64,000 bases of DNA from Arthrinium phaeospermum (GCA_006503535.1 QYRS01000011.1:2356001-2420000), one strand, 5' to 3'; shown: positions 24,446 to 36,000, counted from the first letter of the stretch. A program made the numbers and translations. The notes: a model not told the origin generated them from the sequence alone.

Positions 24446-25772
24446 ACTACTATGCGTTCTCGAGACTTGACAACCAGGTCCACCAAGGAGCCGGAAGGAA
24501 CTTGGTCATTAAAATGGCGAATAGATTTGGAATCGAATCGAAGTCAAAAAGAGGAGAAAAGGAAAATGGGGTAATAATCAAGCTTTGGTCGATGGTGGGC
24601 ATGGAACATTTTTTTAAGTGTGCTTTCATTTGCGGACTTTTGACCAGATAGGGTCGGTATGGACGTATCATTTCTACCCTTCGTTTTCTTTGTCTCTATT
24701 TCCCCCTTATTGTGCCAGTGTTGCCGGATGCATTGCGGCATAGGCGAAGTGCCCGCCATGGAAGATAGCGCCCGACAACTCTAAGTCCGTGTCTCCTGTG
24801 CGGTTTGGTCAGGTCGACAAAGACGCTCTGTTGTATCCACGGCAGCCTGCTAAGCCATCAAGATATCTGATACGATAACGAGTTGACTCAGCGAAAGATT
24901 CAACCACCAAGAGGCTACAATGCCCGGTCTTTTGCCACGCCGAGCAAGATTGGCGCAAATCAGGGGAGACGTGTGAGAGCAACAGCCCATGATAGCCGGC
25001 TCTAATTAAGGCAGTGTAACCAGCGATGGCCATTCAGCCTCATCATCCCAACTATCCCGTGTGTGTCTTGGCCCTGAATAAGGCATCCAATGATAATCGG
25101 TGCCAACTTGACAAGTATGGCTCTTAGTGCCCACCACAGCCGGGTATAGTGGAATCATGTTGTGTTTGCTCGAAGGGGCAAGATTGTTAAACGGGGCGCG
25201 TTGTGAAAGTCTTAACAAACCAATCACGTGCCACCACCAGAACACCAATATGCAGCTGTTTTCGTCGGTGGTTGCACGACTAACGAGATTACAGAAGCCT
25301 TGGAGCTGCCATGCCAGGAGCAACCGGGTTTCACTGTTAGGCTGCACAGTAGCGCAGCCACTTCCCTTCCCTGAAATCAGGTAGAGGGCCATGACGAGGC
25401 GCTCTTTATCACCGAGATAGTCATTGTTTACGCTTACATTGTTATTAAAGTAGTTACCGTCACTAGATACAGGTAACTCGTTTATCTCCCTCGTTATACA
25501 TTTCGTACTCGTAACTGCTATGTTCTTAGGGGTAGTATTGCCACCGCACTCTGGCTGGCAGTTCGAGAGAGGGCCGATCCTGCTCTACTCAAGAAATATG
25601 GACGAACTCGAAGTCTCTCCCGATATCGTCTGGACACGATTGCTAGTATTAGGGAGAACCTCAGTAAGCCGGCTTAGGTGACCATCGATATTATGTTAAG
25701 AAAGATGAGCGATGCTCGTACGTGCCTTCCAACGCTCCGCAGCCGCCTTTACCCGATGTTGGCTTATGATGC
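24446..25772. other. Intergenic region, no gene seen
   Basis: No frame longer than about 130 codons and no recognisable domain or splice chain is present on either strand. Base composition is more even than in the genes. I see no transposon ends or simple repeats. Confidence 0.45.
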
Positions 25773-26509
25773 TCAAGAGAGCTCAAGAGCCTCGTAGACT
25801 GAGGCGCAAGCAGTACCTCTCGAATCCTTCATTATATCGGACCTGTCGTCCATGCTCAACGCATATCGCATCTTGACAAGCCATACATCCGGTGCATGCG
25901 GAAGCCACGAAGTTCCGACAATGTCTTCATCACCATAGCGTCGTACATCTTGCGAGAAATTTGTTTCCCACATACCGTCTGTCGTCGGGAATGCGACGTC
26001 GACTTTAAAGGCGCAATGGTAAGCATATAATCTCCCGTCTTCTATTCTGCTCGAGCGCCGGAAATACAAATCTCAGTTCGGCCATCGCTGCGGTCCAAAC
26101 CGGACTATGCGAGTAGTCAGGCCATCGTCGTCTCTCTCTCCCGCAACTGCATGGTATCGGGGGTGTTGGGCAGCCCGGGATAGAGAAGGTCCACGACCGA
26201 CGAATCTCTGAGCAACAGGATGCTGCCGGCCAAAGGGTACGTGACGAGGTTTCTGTCACCGCCGAATACGTTGGGTCTCCTGCCGGCATTCGGGATTGTA
26301 TGGCGGACGCCGTCTCTGGGGCTATTGTAGGAAACGTTCTGGTTGTCCCCTTCTATCCAGCATTGGGGGCAAACATCCGAATGGGTTTCCACGAAGCATT
26401 TGGCTTTGTTACACGGGTGAAAGCCTTCACTATGTCCCTGTACGGGGGATGATACAGCCAGAAGGGCAAGTAACCGGAAAACGCCGGTTGTTGTTCTTAC
26501 TCTATCCAT
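25773..26509 (-). pseudogene. Probable broken gene for a secreted protein
   Basis: The minus strand from ATG 26509 encodes a signal peptide (RLLALLAVSSPVQG) and a Cys-containing stretch with protein-like composition (FGGDRNLVTYPLAGSILLL, then DLLYPGLPNTPDTMQL). That frame stops after a GA repeat at about 26133-26143. Protein-like sequence continues in the next frame (SPVWTAAMAELRFVFPALEQ) and then in the third (GRLYAYHCAFKVDVAFPTTD to the stop at 25773). Two shifts in the same direction and no usable GT-AG intron at either point suggest a gene broken by small indels. I do not recognise the family. An unannotated pair of very short introns is the alternative. Confidence 0.35.
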
Positions 26510-26949
26510 GGTTGGCAACAGTGAACCACGCGACACCATCATTGGAGACTGCAGGTAAACAGACACCGTAGACCAGAGCTGTTCGTACGATGTACGTTCC
26601 CTTGTTGTCGACTGTCAACCGGTGAAGATGTTGTTTGTATCAGCCACTAGGAGCGTAGTGAAGGCCATTGGCAGTGGAATGGGTGTAGGTTCAGCGCGTG
26701 TAACTTGAGGGTACGAGGCACACTGGGAATCCTTCCATATGACATAACGTCTTCTTAGGAGAGTCTGAATCTAATCCCGAGCATCATACGGCCTCGGAAA
26801 CATATCAATAGTGTATTCGAGAAAGCGCTATCGCACCTCCCTGGTTTAGCCCCTTTTCCTAATTAGACACCGCGCGGCCCTATACCACTGTCAAATCAAT
26901 TAAAGACAAGCATAAGTCTTTCTTCCCTCTAAGCCCCTCGGCGCATTCT
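26510..26949. other. Intergenic region
   Basis: I see nothing coding in these 0.44 kb between the broken secreted-protein gene and the 3' end of the NACHT-ankyrin gene. Confidence 0.4.
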
Positions 26950-29900
26950 TTAATAAAAGACGTAACCCAGTTTAGGCCCCATATAACACTTATACATGTT
27001 AGAGCTCCCAGGGCTCTTGAAGCTCAGGCGTAGCCGACTTGTTCTCAGCAGCTGTAGTCGACCGGCCAAAATCTGGCTACAGCGGCGACTTGACAGTTTC
27101 CCACGCATTCTTAGTAATTTGAAGACAATGAACCATCGCCATAATCCACGGTCTGGTATTTGGTCTTCGATCATAATCCGGGCTCCATATTCAACCAGTA
27201 TGTTGATAATACCGGCGTCGGCAAGGTTAGCCGCCAAGGATAAGGCGGTTTCTCCAGCTAATGTTCTCCAATGTGTAGAAGCGCCTGATCTAAGAAGTTT
27301 CGAAACAGCTTTGAGTTTCCTTTCGATAACGAATGGGAGGAATTGGCGAATACTCCCTCCATGGGGCCAGAACATGCCGCGTGGTACCGCCTCCTTCTCC
27401 CTGATAGCTTCCATCAATGGCGTTGTTCCCGTACGGCCCACGAAATTGACTTCGGCGCCGTGGCTAAGCAAAACCTCGGCCACATCCGAAATTACACATC
27501 GTATCGCCAGAGTCAGGATAGAATTCCCGCGCTTGTCGATAGTATTGACGTTGGCTCCATGTTGAAGCAACATTAGGACCTGCTCAACGTGACCCAACAG
27601 GACTGCCCCTATCAGCTCGAAGCGTCCTGAATAACCAGAGTCGGAGAACCTGCCAAAGTTGCCGAGCTTGAGACAGAGGTCGAGCTCTCGATTGTGACTG
27701 ACAGCTATCACCAAGGTATTCACTTGTCCCTCCTCTATATTCCACCAGTGTTCTTTTACGAGTGTAGACCTGTCCGTACAGAAGGAGGCATTAGGTCGAG
27801 GCATATTTATTATAGGTTGCAATAAGAGATCTCGTCGATTTCCCACACCTGAAGTCAACATTCTCTTATCGTACTCGTCGAACAGCAGGATTAGCATTCT
27901 CTCGCGCTTGTCGGCCGGGGATGTGAATTGTATCGTGTCGGCTAATGCGGTGCGGCCGGGCTCCCAGCTGGAATAGATGTCGGCTCCAGATTCCAACAGC
28001 TGCTTACAGATTTCGACATGACCCATGCGTACCGCCATCACCAGTGCTTGGCATTTGAAATACGGTCTGCTGATTTCGGGAGGGGGCGGGAACAAATCGA
28101 GCAACCATTGCGCCGGCACTTGACTTGGTATGTGGAGAATTTGAACCATGGCCCTTGATTGTCGTATAGAACGCCACGTTGGCTTGTTTAGGTGGGATAG
28201 AAGAAGTGATTTGATCTCCATCGACTCCTGTTTAAACCAGTGCTTCAAATACCCCACTCTGCCGTACATCTCGTTTACCTCGAAAGCTAAGACAAGAGGT
28301 GATTTACCCCTGGTTCTACCAATCTCATGTTCAGCGTCTTCCGGAGTGGCGATCTCCAAGTCTACAGCTGCGCCTTGTTGTAGAAGCCACTCGACCATGG
28401 GCAAATCCCGCCTCCGAACTGCAATTGCAAGTGGCGTCAATCCGAGGGCATCCGTAGAGTCCAAATGGTTTCGCCGAAGGAGAATTTCCCAAATGGATCG
28501 TGCCTGTAGCTGATGCTGAGCCCATGGTATTACCCCCCAATAGGTGGCGATGTGCAATGGACTTGGCGTAGATTCTGGATAGATTTCTGGAACAAGGCTC
28601 TGATATATCCACTCTTCCCAATGGCTCTGCAGAATGCTGTTCGCTGTGAAGTACGGTCGGGACAATTCGCGACAGATGTTTGGGGCTGTACAAGCTTTCA
28701 TATGTTGGGGCAAAAAGTTGATAGAGTATGGTTTCAAAACGTCGCTTTGTTCTGTTCGTTCGAGGATTTTTAGGCACGTCCTCATAATGATCCGATGTCC
28801 ATTATCGATATGCGTTCGGTCGGTGACAGAGCTTGTTGGAATTATAAGATGTGGTTGGGCCAGGAATTCCTTTACTGAAGTGTGAACAAATCGGATAATT
28901 CCGGTTTCCTCGTTTACCACTAGGAGATGTTCGCAATAAATAGACAGGTCTTTGATGCGTTTCCGATGTTCGCGAGTAACGGAGCCTAAAACCGCGCGGG
29001 CCAACTGTGACACAGTTAAGGGCACAAATGCCAATGCGACCCAGGTAAGAAGAGCTTGGATTTCCCGCCAATCTTCGTCATAGTCCTCGAAGATAAGGCG
29101 CAATATTCGGTGGTATTGCTCCTCGAGTCCTTTAGGGGTGCGTTTCAATGCCCTAATGACCTCCCCGGAGGTGCGATACCTCGACAAATCCCTGACAACA
29201 AAGCTTATCCAGAGAAACGAGCCTTCTGATCGATCCCGGAGTTCATCAGATATCGGCTGGATCCAATCTTCGAAGCCAGCCTTGTGGGATAAAGAGTCCC
29301 GGATGTTGCTGGCAATAAAAAGCTCAATGTCATGCCGTATATGTACGTCACACTCCCGAAGTCGGAGGTTGGAGAAACCACGGAGGCCGCTTTGGTTTCT
29401 ACTCACGACTGCCAACTTGAAAGTGCTTTTAGAACGCGCTGCTTTGTCCATTGCGAAGAGATCATGAAACCTTTGGGTGAGTTTGAGTGACGATTCCTTA
29501 TCGCACTCGTCCAATCCGTCAAGGATACAGAAAGTCTGCGCTGAGCCTGGTGACGTGACCAAGGCTTCAAATACATTCCAAATAGCCTGTGGCTTTGAAA
29601 TTGTGTAGCTAGCGGCTTTATCGGAGTGAAAGCTCGGCCACACATGCTGGTCGAATGATTCGTCTGAGACCACCCGGAGTAGTTGGATGAGTAGACCCCG
29701 AAGAACCGCGGTCTCTGTGTTTCGCTTCTCGTCATCGTGACGACAGAAGAAGCAGGTCACACGCTCCCCGCTCTCTTCTAGGCTTTCGGTGATGAAGATG
29801 GATAGCATCGTCTTGCCCATGCCAGGTCCACCGGATATCCAAAGTCGTGCGCAGTCACCTTGGAGCCAGTTTCGATAGTCAGGGTGAGTCTGGATCCATT

Positions 29901-30173
29901 GGCATGTTCCTGGGAGACGCCGGCCCTTTTCGCTTTGGAGCTCGGCTCTATCATCGGATGGGTATGTTAGACGTAGGTCATCGAGGACCTTCGCCCGCCG
30001 TGTGGCAATATCGCCATGGTCTGGATTATGTCAGCAACTTTGGGCACCTCTTGGCCAGTAAAGCATTGTCCTGTACCAAATGAACAGCTGTGGAACGTCC
30101 CTGCGAGTACCACGGCATTGGGACCTGCAGTGATACCCTGGATATGTTGGTGCTGGGGTGAGGCTGAAGCCAT
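26950..30173 (-). CDS. NACHT-ankyrin NLR with N-terminal amyloid-like motif
   Basis: Two exons on the minus strand, 30173-30077 and 30020-26950, give 1055 residues. Exon 1 encodes 32 residues and holds the motif IQGITAGPNAVVLAGTF (residues 11-27). The 56-nt intron (GTACAG, branch GCTGAC, acceptor CCAG) joins in phase to VLDDLRLTYPSDDR and WIQTHPDYRNWLQGD, the lead-in of fungal NACHT receptors. Walker A is GGPGMGKTM (Lys102), Walker B is TFCILDGLDECD, and a KLAVVSRNQ sensor strand follows. After a winged-helix-like part (FVHTSVKEFLAQP) come ankyrin repeats: LTPLAIAVRRRDLPMVEWLL, GHVEICKQLLESGADIY, GHVEQVLMLLQHGANVN and ILTLAIRCVISDVAEVLLSH. The protein lacks its own death domain. The adjacent divergent gene encodes a HeLo-like protein with matching motifs, so I infer a receptor that seeds assembly of that effector. 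An extension of the frame upstream of 30173 is possible but has no good ATG. Confidence 0.88.
30093..30143 (-). other. Candidate amyloid signalling motif (R0) in NLR
   Basis: The 17 codons for IQGITAGPNAVVLAGTF lie just after the start of the NLR. They align without gaps to two repeats of the neighbouring effector: Ile1, Ile/Val4, Ala/Thr6, Ala/Ser10, Val/Phe11, Val/Ala12, Ala/Val14, Gly15 and Thr/Ser16 agree. Alternating hydrophobic residues and the conserved Gly are features of the HET-s-type (HRAM) motif. Confidence 0.7.
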
Positions 30174-30810
30174 TTGTTGTACGGCGTGTCGCGAGACGAA
30201 AACTATGAATGGGACACCAAGCGAACTTTTCAGGGGGCAAAATGGGCAATTGGATCCCTGTTATGTGTGGTAGGAGTGCTTGACGCCCTCACATCATTGC
30301 TCCCTTCTAAGAATATCTGCCCGCAGTTTCATGCAGCACAGCCCCAAGCTGCAAGTCGCGGAACGTTCTCAGTGGTGACGTAACAGGGTGCCGATAGCTG
30401 TAACCAATGGAAGCTGCTCTTAAGACGGCACGTTTCGGGAGCAGATTTACCGGGCGGCCCAATTTAAGCCAGAAGGAGGGGTTCTGCCCAATAAGGTGTT
30501 CTTCAACGTGTTGCCGAGGCACAAAAGCAATACTTTTCAACGTAGGCTGCTTTCTCTGTCAGCACTAGGCACACCATTCGGTCGCGCTGAGCTCGATTGC
30601 TGTCCCCTAGCGCTGGTGTGTGTCGTAATATTGCAGGACACTGTGCCCCTTCTTACCGCCTCTTGGTGCCCATCCTAATGGGGTAAGACAATCAGAAGAA
30701 TAGGTTTAGGTACGCTCCCACCTATCCAGTGTAGTTGCAGTAATATATTAAATCACTTATCTCCATGAAAAGTGACATGGTCAAGTAATTCACAAGTGTG
30801 CCGCGCTCCC
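30174..30810. promoter_or_regulatory. Shared divergent promoter of NLR/effector pair
   Basis: These 637 bp lie between the start codons of the NACHT-ankyrin gene (minus) and the HeLo-like effector gene (plus). No coding signal is visible. The sequence must contain both promoters, and a common control region would keep receptor and effector co-expressed; that last point is inference. Confidence 0.6.
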
Positions 30811-31751
30811 ATGGCGGACCCAATATCGATCGGCGGCCTTATTTTGGCTGTTTTACATTCCGTTGGAACAGTCTCGTCACTCATCGGGGATATCAGGAAC
30901 GTTCCATACCAGGTTAGGTTCCTCCGCTCCGACCTCGAAGCACTCAAGCCTGCCCTGGACCAACTCAGCGAAATCATTGGCCGGCCGGGGCAGAATGAGA
31001 TTCCCCTCGTATACAACCTTTCACCTGCCCTTCAACAATGCCAAGAAGCATCACAGGTCTTCGAGGAATCTCTCAGGCGCTGGGCCAAACGCCAAGTGGA
31101 TGGAAAGTTGGCCTGGATAGCTAGATTCAGCATCGCGACCCGACATCAAGGCCAAATCGACGCTTTCCAGAAACAACTCGCCGCCTGTAAGCAGAGTCTC
31201 ATACTCAGCATCACGACCACACACCTGTAAGTTGATCCTCAGCCAAATATTCGAATAAGCTGACAGGGACTAGATCCCAGTCTCAATTGACACCGATCCC
31301 TCGTGATGACTACATCTGGGACCAGGTGGAAGTGCTCGAAAGAAATGCAGCTGAAACCGGAAACTACTTCAGCACCGACCTGACGCGTATAGACGACCAA
31401 ATCAGAGATCTTACGTCATCCCGGCCAGCAGGCAATGGCAGCACGTCCCAGGACCTGCCTGACAACGCCATCCGGCAGCTGCAGCTTTACAGAGCGGCGG
31501 CCGAGCACTTCTACAGGCTCTGTTCCGAGTCCATCCCCAAGACCGTGACAGAGGTCAAGCAGCAGCGGATCCGCAACGTCAAGACGAGCGCGGATAGTGT
31601 CGCTCACGTGGGAAGCTTCAACGAGCGGGAAGGGGCAGAGAAGATCAACCAGGACATCTCTGACGTGATGACGGACGACAAGAGCTTTGCTGTTGTAGGA
31701 ACAGCTAACGGGATTGATTTTAACCAGATGTTTGCGAATATGCGTAGGTAG
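30811..31751 (+). CDS. HeLo-like effector with two C-terminal amyloid-like repeats
   Basis: Two exons, 30811-31226 and 31274-31751, give 297 residues; the 47-nt intron has GTAAGT, GCTGAC and GACTAG. Residues 1 to about 220 form a helical fungal N-terminal/HeLo-like domain, starting MADPISIGGLILAVLHSVGT, with a hydrophobic first helix as in membrane-targeting HeLo and HELL proteins. The C-terminus has two repeats 29 residues apart: IRNVKTSADSVAHVGSF (238-254) and ISDVMTDDKSFAVVGTA (267-283), separated by a Glu-rich linker. Size and layout are those of HET-S (about 290 residues, helical domain, then two repeats). The divergent neighbour is an NLR whose N-terminus carries the same motif. In characterised systems, the receptor motif templates amyloid folding of the repeats and the helical domain then damages membranes. 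Here that role is inferred from architecture. Confidence 0.82.
31569..31619 (+). other. Candidate amyloid repeat R1 of effector
   Basis: Codons for IRNVKTSADSVAHVGSF, residues 238-254 of the HeLo-like effector. It matches the second repeat and the NLR motif in the I-x-x-[IV]-x-[AT]-x(3)-[AS]-[VF]-[AV]-x-[AV]-G-[ST] pattern. Confidence 0.7.
31656..31706 (+). other. Candidate amyloid repeat R2 of effector
   Basis: Codons for ISDVMTDDKSFAVVGTA, residues 267-283 of the HeLo-like effector, followed by NGIDFNQMFANM to the C-terminus. The aromatic residues after the repeat recall the hydrophobic loop that follows the HET-s core, which is a loose comparison. Confidence 0.7.
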
Positions 31752-33089
31752 CTCCTGAATGGGTGAGTTGGAGAAGTCAGGGGTGAAGGAGAAGAGATCA
31801 TGTATTAGGCTCGGTGCGCAGGCGAATAGGGGCAAGTGGGCCGTAGAGGCCAAGCTACTTGGACAGCCTACTCTAGGTATTACAGGTTCATGTGGGAGGC
31901 TGGCAACCCACGCGAGATGTAACTGACTATATTCTTGACTATTGCTGCTGCGACTAATGATACCTTTCTGGTCCATAGTCTTACTCCTTCTCGGGTAGCC
32001 CTATCATTTCATATCGATTTTCGGTGTAAGCATTTACTCTTTCTGGAGTGAACAAGATGTCTTAAGAGGGAATAATGGGAGTTTATTCGAGTAAACGGTT
32101 ACTCTTTCCCTCATGAATCACTGGGATGGCGTGGAATAATCACTGGATTATGAACGAATAAACACCGAAGGTCGCTTACATGGCCCGGCCTCATCGATAT
32201 AGGATCTCCTTCCGTAGCACGTAGAAAGTGACTGGGCATTTGGAAAAGGAGTTACGTTGCAAGTATCCAGCATTAGTTGGCTGTGGCTGTATCGGGAGAG
32301 CTGAACCCGAGGATGTGATTGAACTACCATAATTGAATATTCCTCTCCACATCTCCTTCGAACCATCTTCAGTCATGGATGTCGGCTTCGGCTCGTTCAG
32401 TCGGAGCAATGTTCGACTCCCGTCGCGCCTTCCGCTCTTGTTGCTCATCGTACAAGCCTGACCGGGACGAAGCCTGTGGAACCCATGCAACAGATATGTT
32501 ACGCCCGAGAGGCAGTCGGTCCGGTCCGGTACTCGAAGATTGGTATCCCTCGATAGCCGACGCCGCACCGCTTGGCGTGCAACTCTTCACATGGCCAACC
32601 TGAGAATCATCATGGACAACACCAGCTCGCACTTGGCCGGCCTTCAACGGAAGCCTGACTTCTTCGGGATATGCGGTAATCCACTTGTGTCCAGGATATT
32701 ATGTTGGACATAACCAAAACCTGCCTTGCTGCCCGATTATTGGCCGCGGCTCGATCCTCCGGGAGGTTTCACCTGCACTGTTGACATGGTCTGAAACGTG
32801 ACACACTGGAGGAGCTCGTGACGGTGTGACCGAGTCTTCGGCTCCATGCTCCTAGCGAAGCACTTTTGTGCAACATCACTCCCGTCAGGTCCGTTTCATT
32901 CTTCGCTCGAATTATGCCTCTGGTTTTCCGATGCGTTTAGATGTGTAGATACGTATGGAGCAGGGGTCGCTTTTATAAAAGAGGATCGTGTTGAGGGCTG
33001 GCATATCCTTCTTTGATCAGCATCCCCCCAAGCTTTTTTCTCCTTCTAGATCGTCAGATAATCTTGCCCGTCCCGAATTCTCCGCTATA
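31752..33089. other. Intergenic region with inverted repeat
   Basis: No gene is supported in 1.3 kb. Around 32025-32150 there are near-repeats of TTACTCTTTC and TCACTGG, and an imperfect palindrome GTTTATTCGAGTAAAC at 32082-32097. A clear TATA box for the next gene lies at 32971-32980. Confidence 0.45.
32971..32980 (+). promoter_or_regulatory. TATA box of the 12-exon gene
   Basis: The sequence TTTTATAAAA sits 110-119 bp upstream of the ATG at 33090, a normal distance for a fungal core promoter with a short leader. Confidence 0.55.
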
Positions 33090-36000
33090 ATGTCTCAAGA
33101 CCCACCCCTAGATCCACCTCTCAACCAGTCTGGGGCTCCAGCTCAGCCTGGTGCGTCAGCCCACACGGATGATGCCTCCAAGGCCCTTGGAGCTATGAAG
33201 CTAGCCTCGGAGGTGATCTCTTCTCTGCCAGAACCCGCCGAGAAAAGTGCTAACATATTGTAGACGGTGCGAAATGCCATCATTTCCGCCATCCCCGTCG
33301 CTAACAACCAGGTCTTGACGGTGTCCGTGCCCGGTACCATGGTCAACTACAAGTAGGGAGCTCGGGCGAACGGCGCCCTTCATGGGATTGCTACTGACTG
33401 AAAATTAGGGACTTCTATTACAATGCCGACGAGACCATCAAGGCACCACTTGCGGTTCGGGTGGCCGAGGCCCGGCTGGTGGATAAAATGATTGCCTTGT
33501 CCAAGTTCACGGTGCGTAAGGGCATACGACCATGGTAATTTACACTTTGGGTGAAACACCGAGCTGACAGCGTAGTTCTCTACATTTTAGGCAGGCAGAA
33601 CGGGCAGGAGTGTGTCCCGTAGCTACCTCTCGACCCTGGACTTCTTGGTGCCCGTCGAGGCGTCCGTCTCGGGCGCCATCGGGTACGACCCATCCACCAT
33701 CACGGACGAGCGCCTCAAGACGGTCCGAGACCGCTACAACAAGGCCATGGACTACCTCAAGTCCCCCGACGAGGCCTCTGGCGTTTTCGGGCTGGGCCGG
33801 TCCAAGCTGGAGACGTACGTCGCGAAGCAGGAGGCCTGGTCCAAGGAGGTGGAGAGATACAGCAGAGCGCAGAACGAGGCGCTGGCCAACGTCAAGCCCC
33901 CGCTGGGCGGAACGACCAAGCAGATCGAGGAGGCGAGGGAACTGTATATGCAGTGGATGCAGGAGCATGGACGTGACGTAAGTGAAGCGGGCCACCGAGC
34001 GGAAAATGACACTGACGGGTGTGCATTGCAGTACAAACAAACCATCCAGACCAAGTATATGGATTGGGTAGTTCATGGCTACAAGTTTATGGTACGTGAA
34101 AACCCTAAAGACGGAGTCTAGATGAGCTCCGTTCCTTACCCCGCGACAGATCGACTTCAACTTCGGGATAGTCGACATCTCCTCTGGGGTGAAACGTATC
34201 GAGAACAGCAAAGAGGCTTTTCGCAACCTGAGCCTGATTGCGGATGATGGGACCAGCGAGTACAACACTGTCATCTTGACACCTAGCCATTGGTGAGCAA
34301 AGCCCCCCTTCCTTGAGCCTCCACCGTCGACCCAGGCCAACCCATTGATTTCCGCCTCTAATACAGGGCGGCCATTATCAAAGAGAAGATCGAAAACTGG
34401 GCGCAGCGAAACAACCAGCCGACCGCCTCGGAGAGGCGGGCCGAGCTGAGGCGCCTGCGGAACCTCCTCGCCTCCCACGAGGTTCTGCTCAAGGTAAATA
34501 GCGAATGAAACCCCGGGCCGAACTTTCTGACTTTCTTATCGCTGACCCCCCATCTGTCCTTAGGGTATCGAGGAAAAGGCCCTCTTCCCCGTCATCGCAG
34601 ACCCAAAGGCCACAGACGAGGCAGGCCTGCGGAAGGCGTACGCCGACGTCTACGCCGACGTGGACGAAAAGGCTAACGCGAATATCCAAGGGCCCAAGCC
34701 GGATGTTGAGAAGCGCAAGGGGTTCCTCGGCGCCTACAAACCCGCCAGCGACGGCGCTAATCCGCCGTCGGGTGGTAGCGAAGAGGCCGGGGAGGCCGAA
34801 GGCAAGGACGCGTTCCAGAAGCTGGCCGAAGCGCAGGCCAAGTGGAACGAGGCGAGCCTGGACCGCAACACCGCGACGGCTCGCTCGAACGAGGAGAGTC
34901 ACATGAAGGAGGCGGAGCTGTGGTTGACCAAGAGGATCGACATCATCAAGGGCGACATTGAGGAATTGGAGAAGGAGCTCGGGGGCGGCACCGGCAGGAT
35001 CATGCCCATCGAGGTGGTCGACGAAAAGGGGGTCGTCGTCGAGGAGGATGAGCTCAAAGCGAGCCCAGGTGAGAAGCCATTTGCCCCCGAACGGATATTT
35101 ATGCCAAGGTAGCAGGCTCGTTCGTTCTGCGACAGTATCGCTAACAGACGCCACGCGACGCCACGCACGCAGAGTTGGTGGGCCGTCCAGTGCCCGTGAA
35201 GGCGAGTGAATGGACCAGGGTATAGTCGCTTCCAAACAAGCAGAGTACTTCCGCGAGGTCAAGGCTGATATGGTGACCCCACAGATATCCTGCAAGGCCT
35301 CCCGCTCCAGCGAGACCAAGGAGTCGTTCACCCACGAACAGGCCAGTTCCATTGCGGCCAAGGTAGGGTATGGCTTCCTCAGCGCCAGCGGGGGTGGGGG
35401 CCATACTAGCAGCAGCGCGTAAGTCTCTCCATATGCCCCTGTTGTGCCCCAACTGACACCCGGGATCCACAGCAAGGCCATGTCCTCCATGGCCAATCTC
35501 GACGTCGAGATCACCATGGACACCATGGTGGTGGAGATTGACCGTCCCTGGCTGCATGAGGACCTGTTCTACGATGCCGAGTTGGACTCTGGCAAGTAAG
35601 TGCTCGAATGCTGGTCACACTCCTCACAAGATAGATGTGCTCACTAAATGCCCTCGACCCCTCCAGATTCGATATCTCACCAGGTCCGGCCGCGCTGAAA
35701 GAGCTCTACGAGAAAGACGAGACTCCAAAGGGACCCCATCAGCAATTCTCGTCGTATCCCACGGCCTTTGTTGTCGCTGCTGACGTCGAGCTGAGCGTAA
35801 GCCACCTATTCCCCCTTTTCTTTTTTTTACTATTTGTTTTTTCTTTTCTTCCCATCATCCCCCGAACTCCTTCTGGTGCTCTGCCAACCAACCATCGCGT
35901 TAACACACACCCCAACTCGCTCCCCCCAGTTCTCGGGCGACACCACCCAGCTCGAGAGCGCCGTCACGTCCTCGAGCACCGAAGCCAACCTCTCGGTCGG

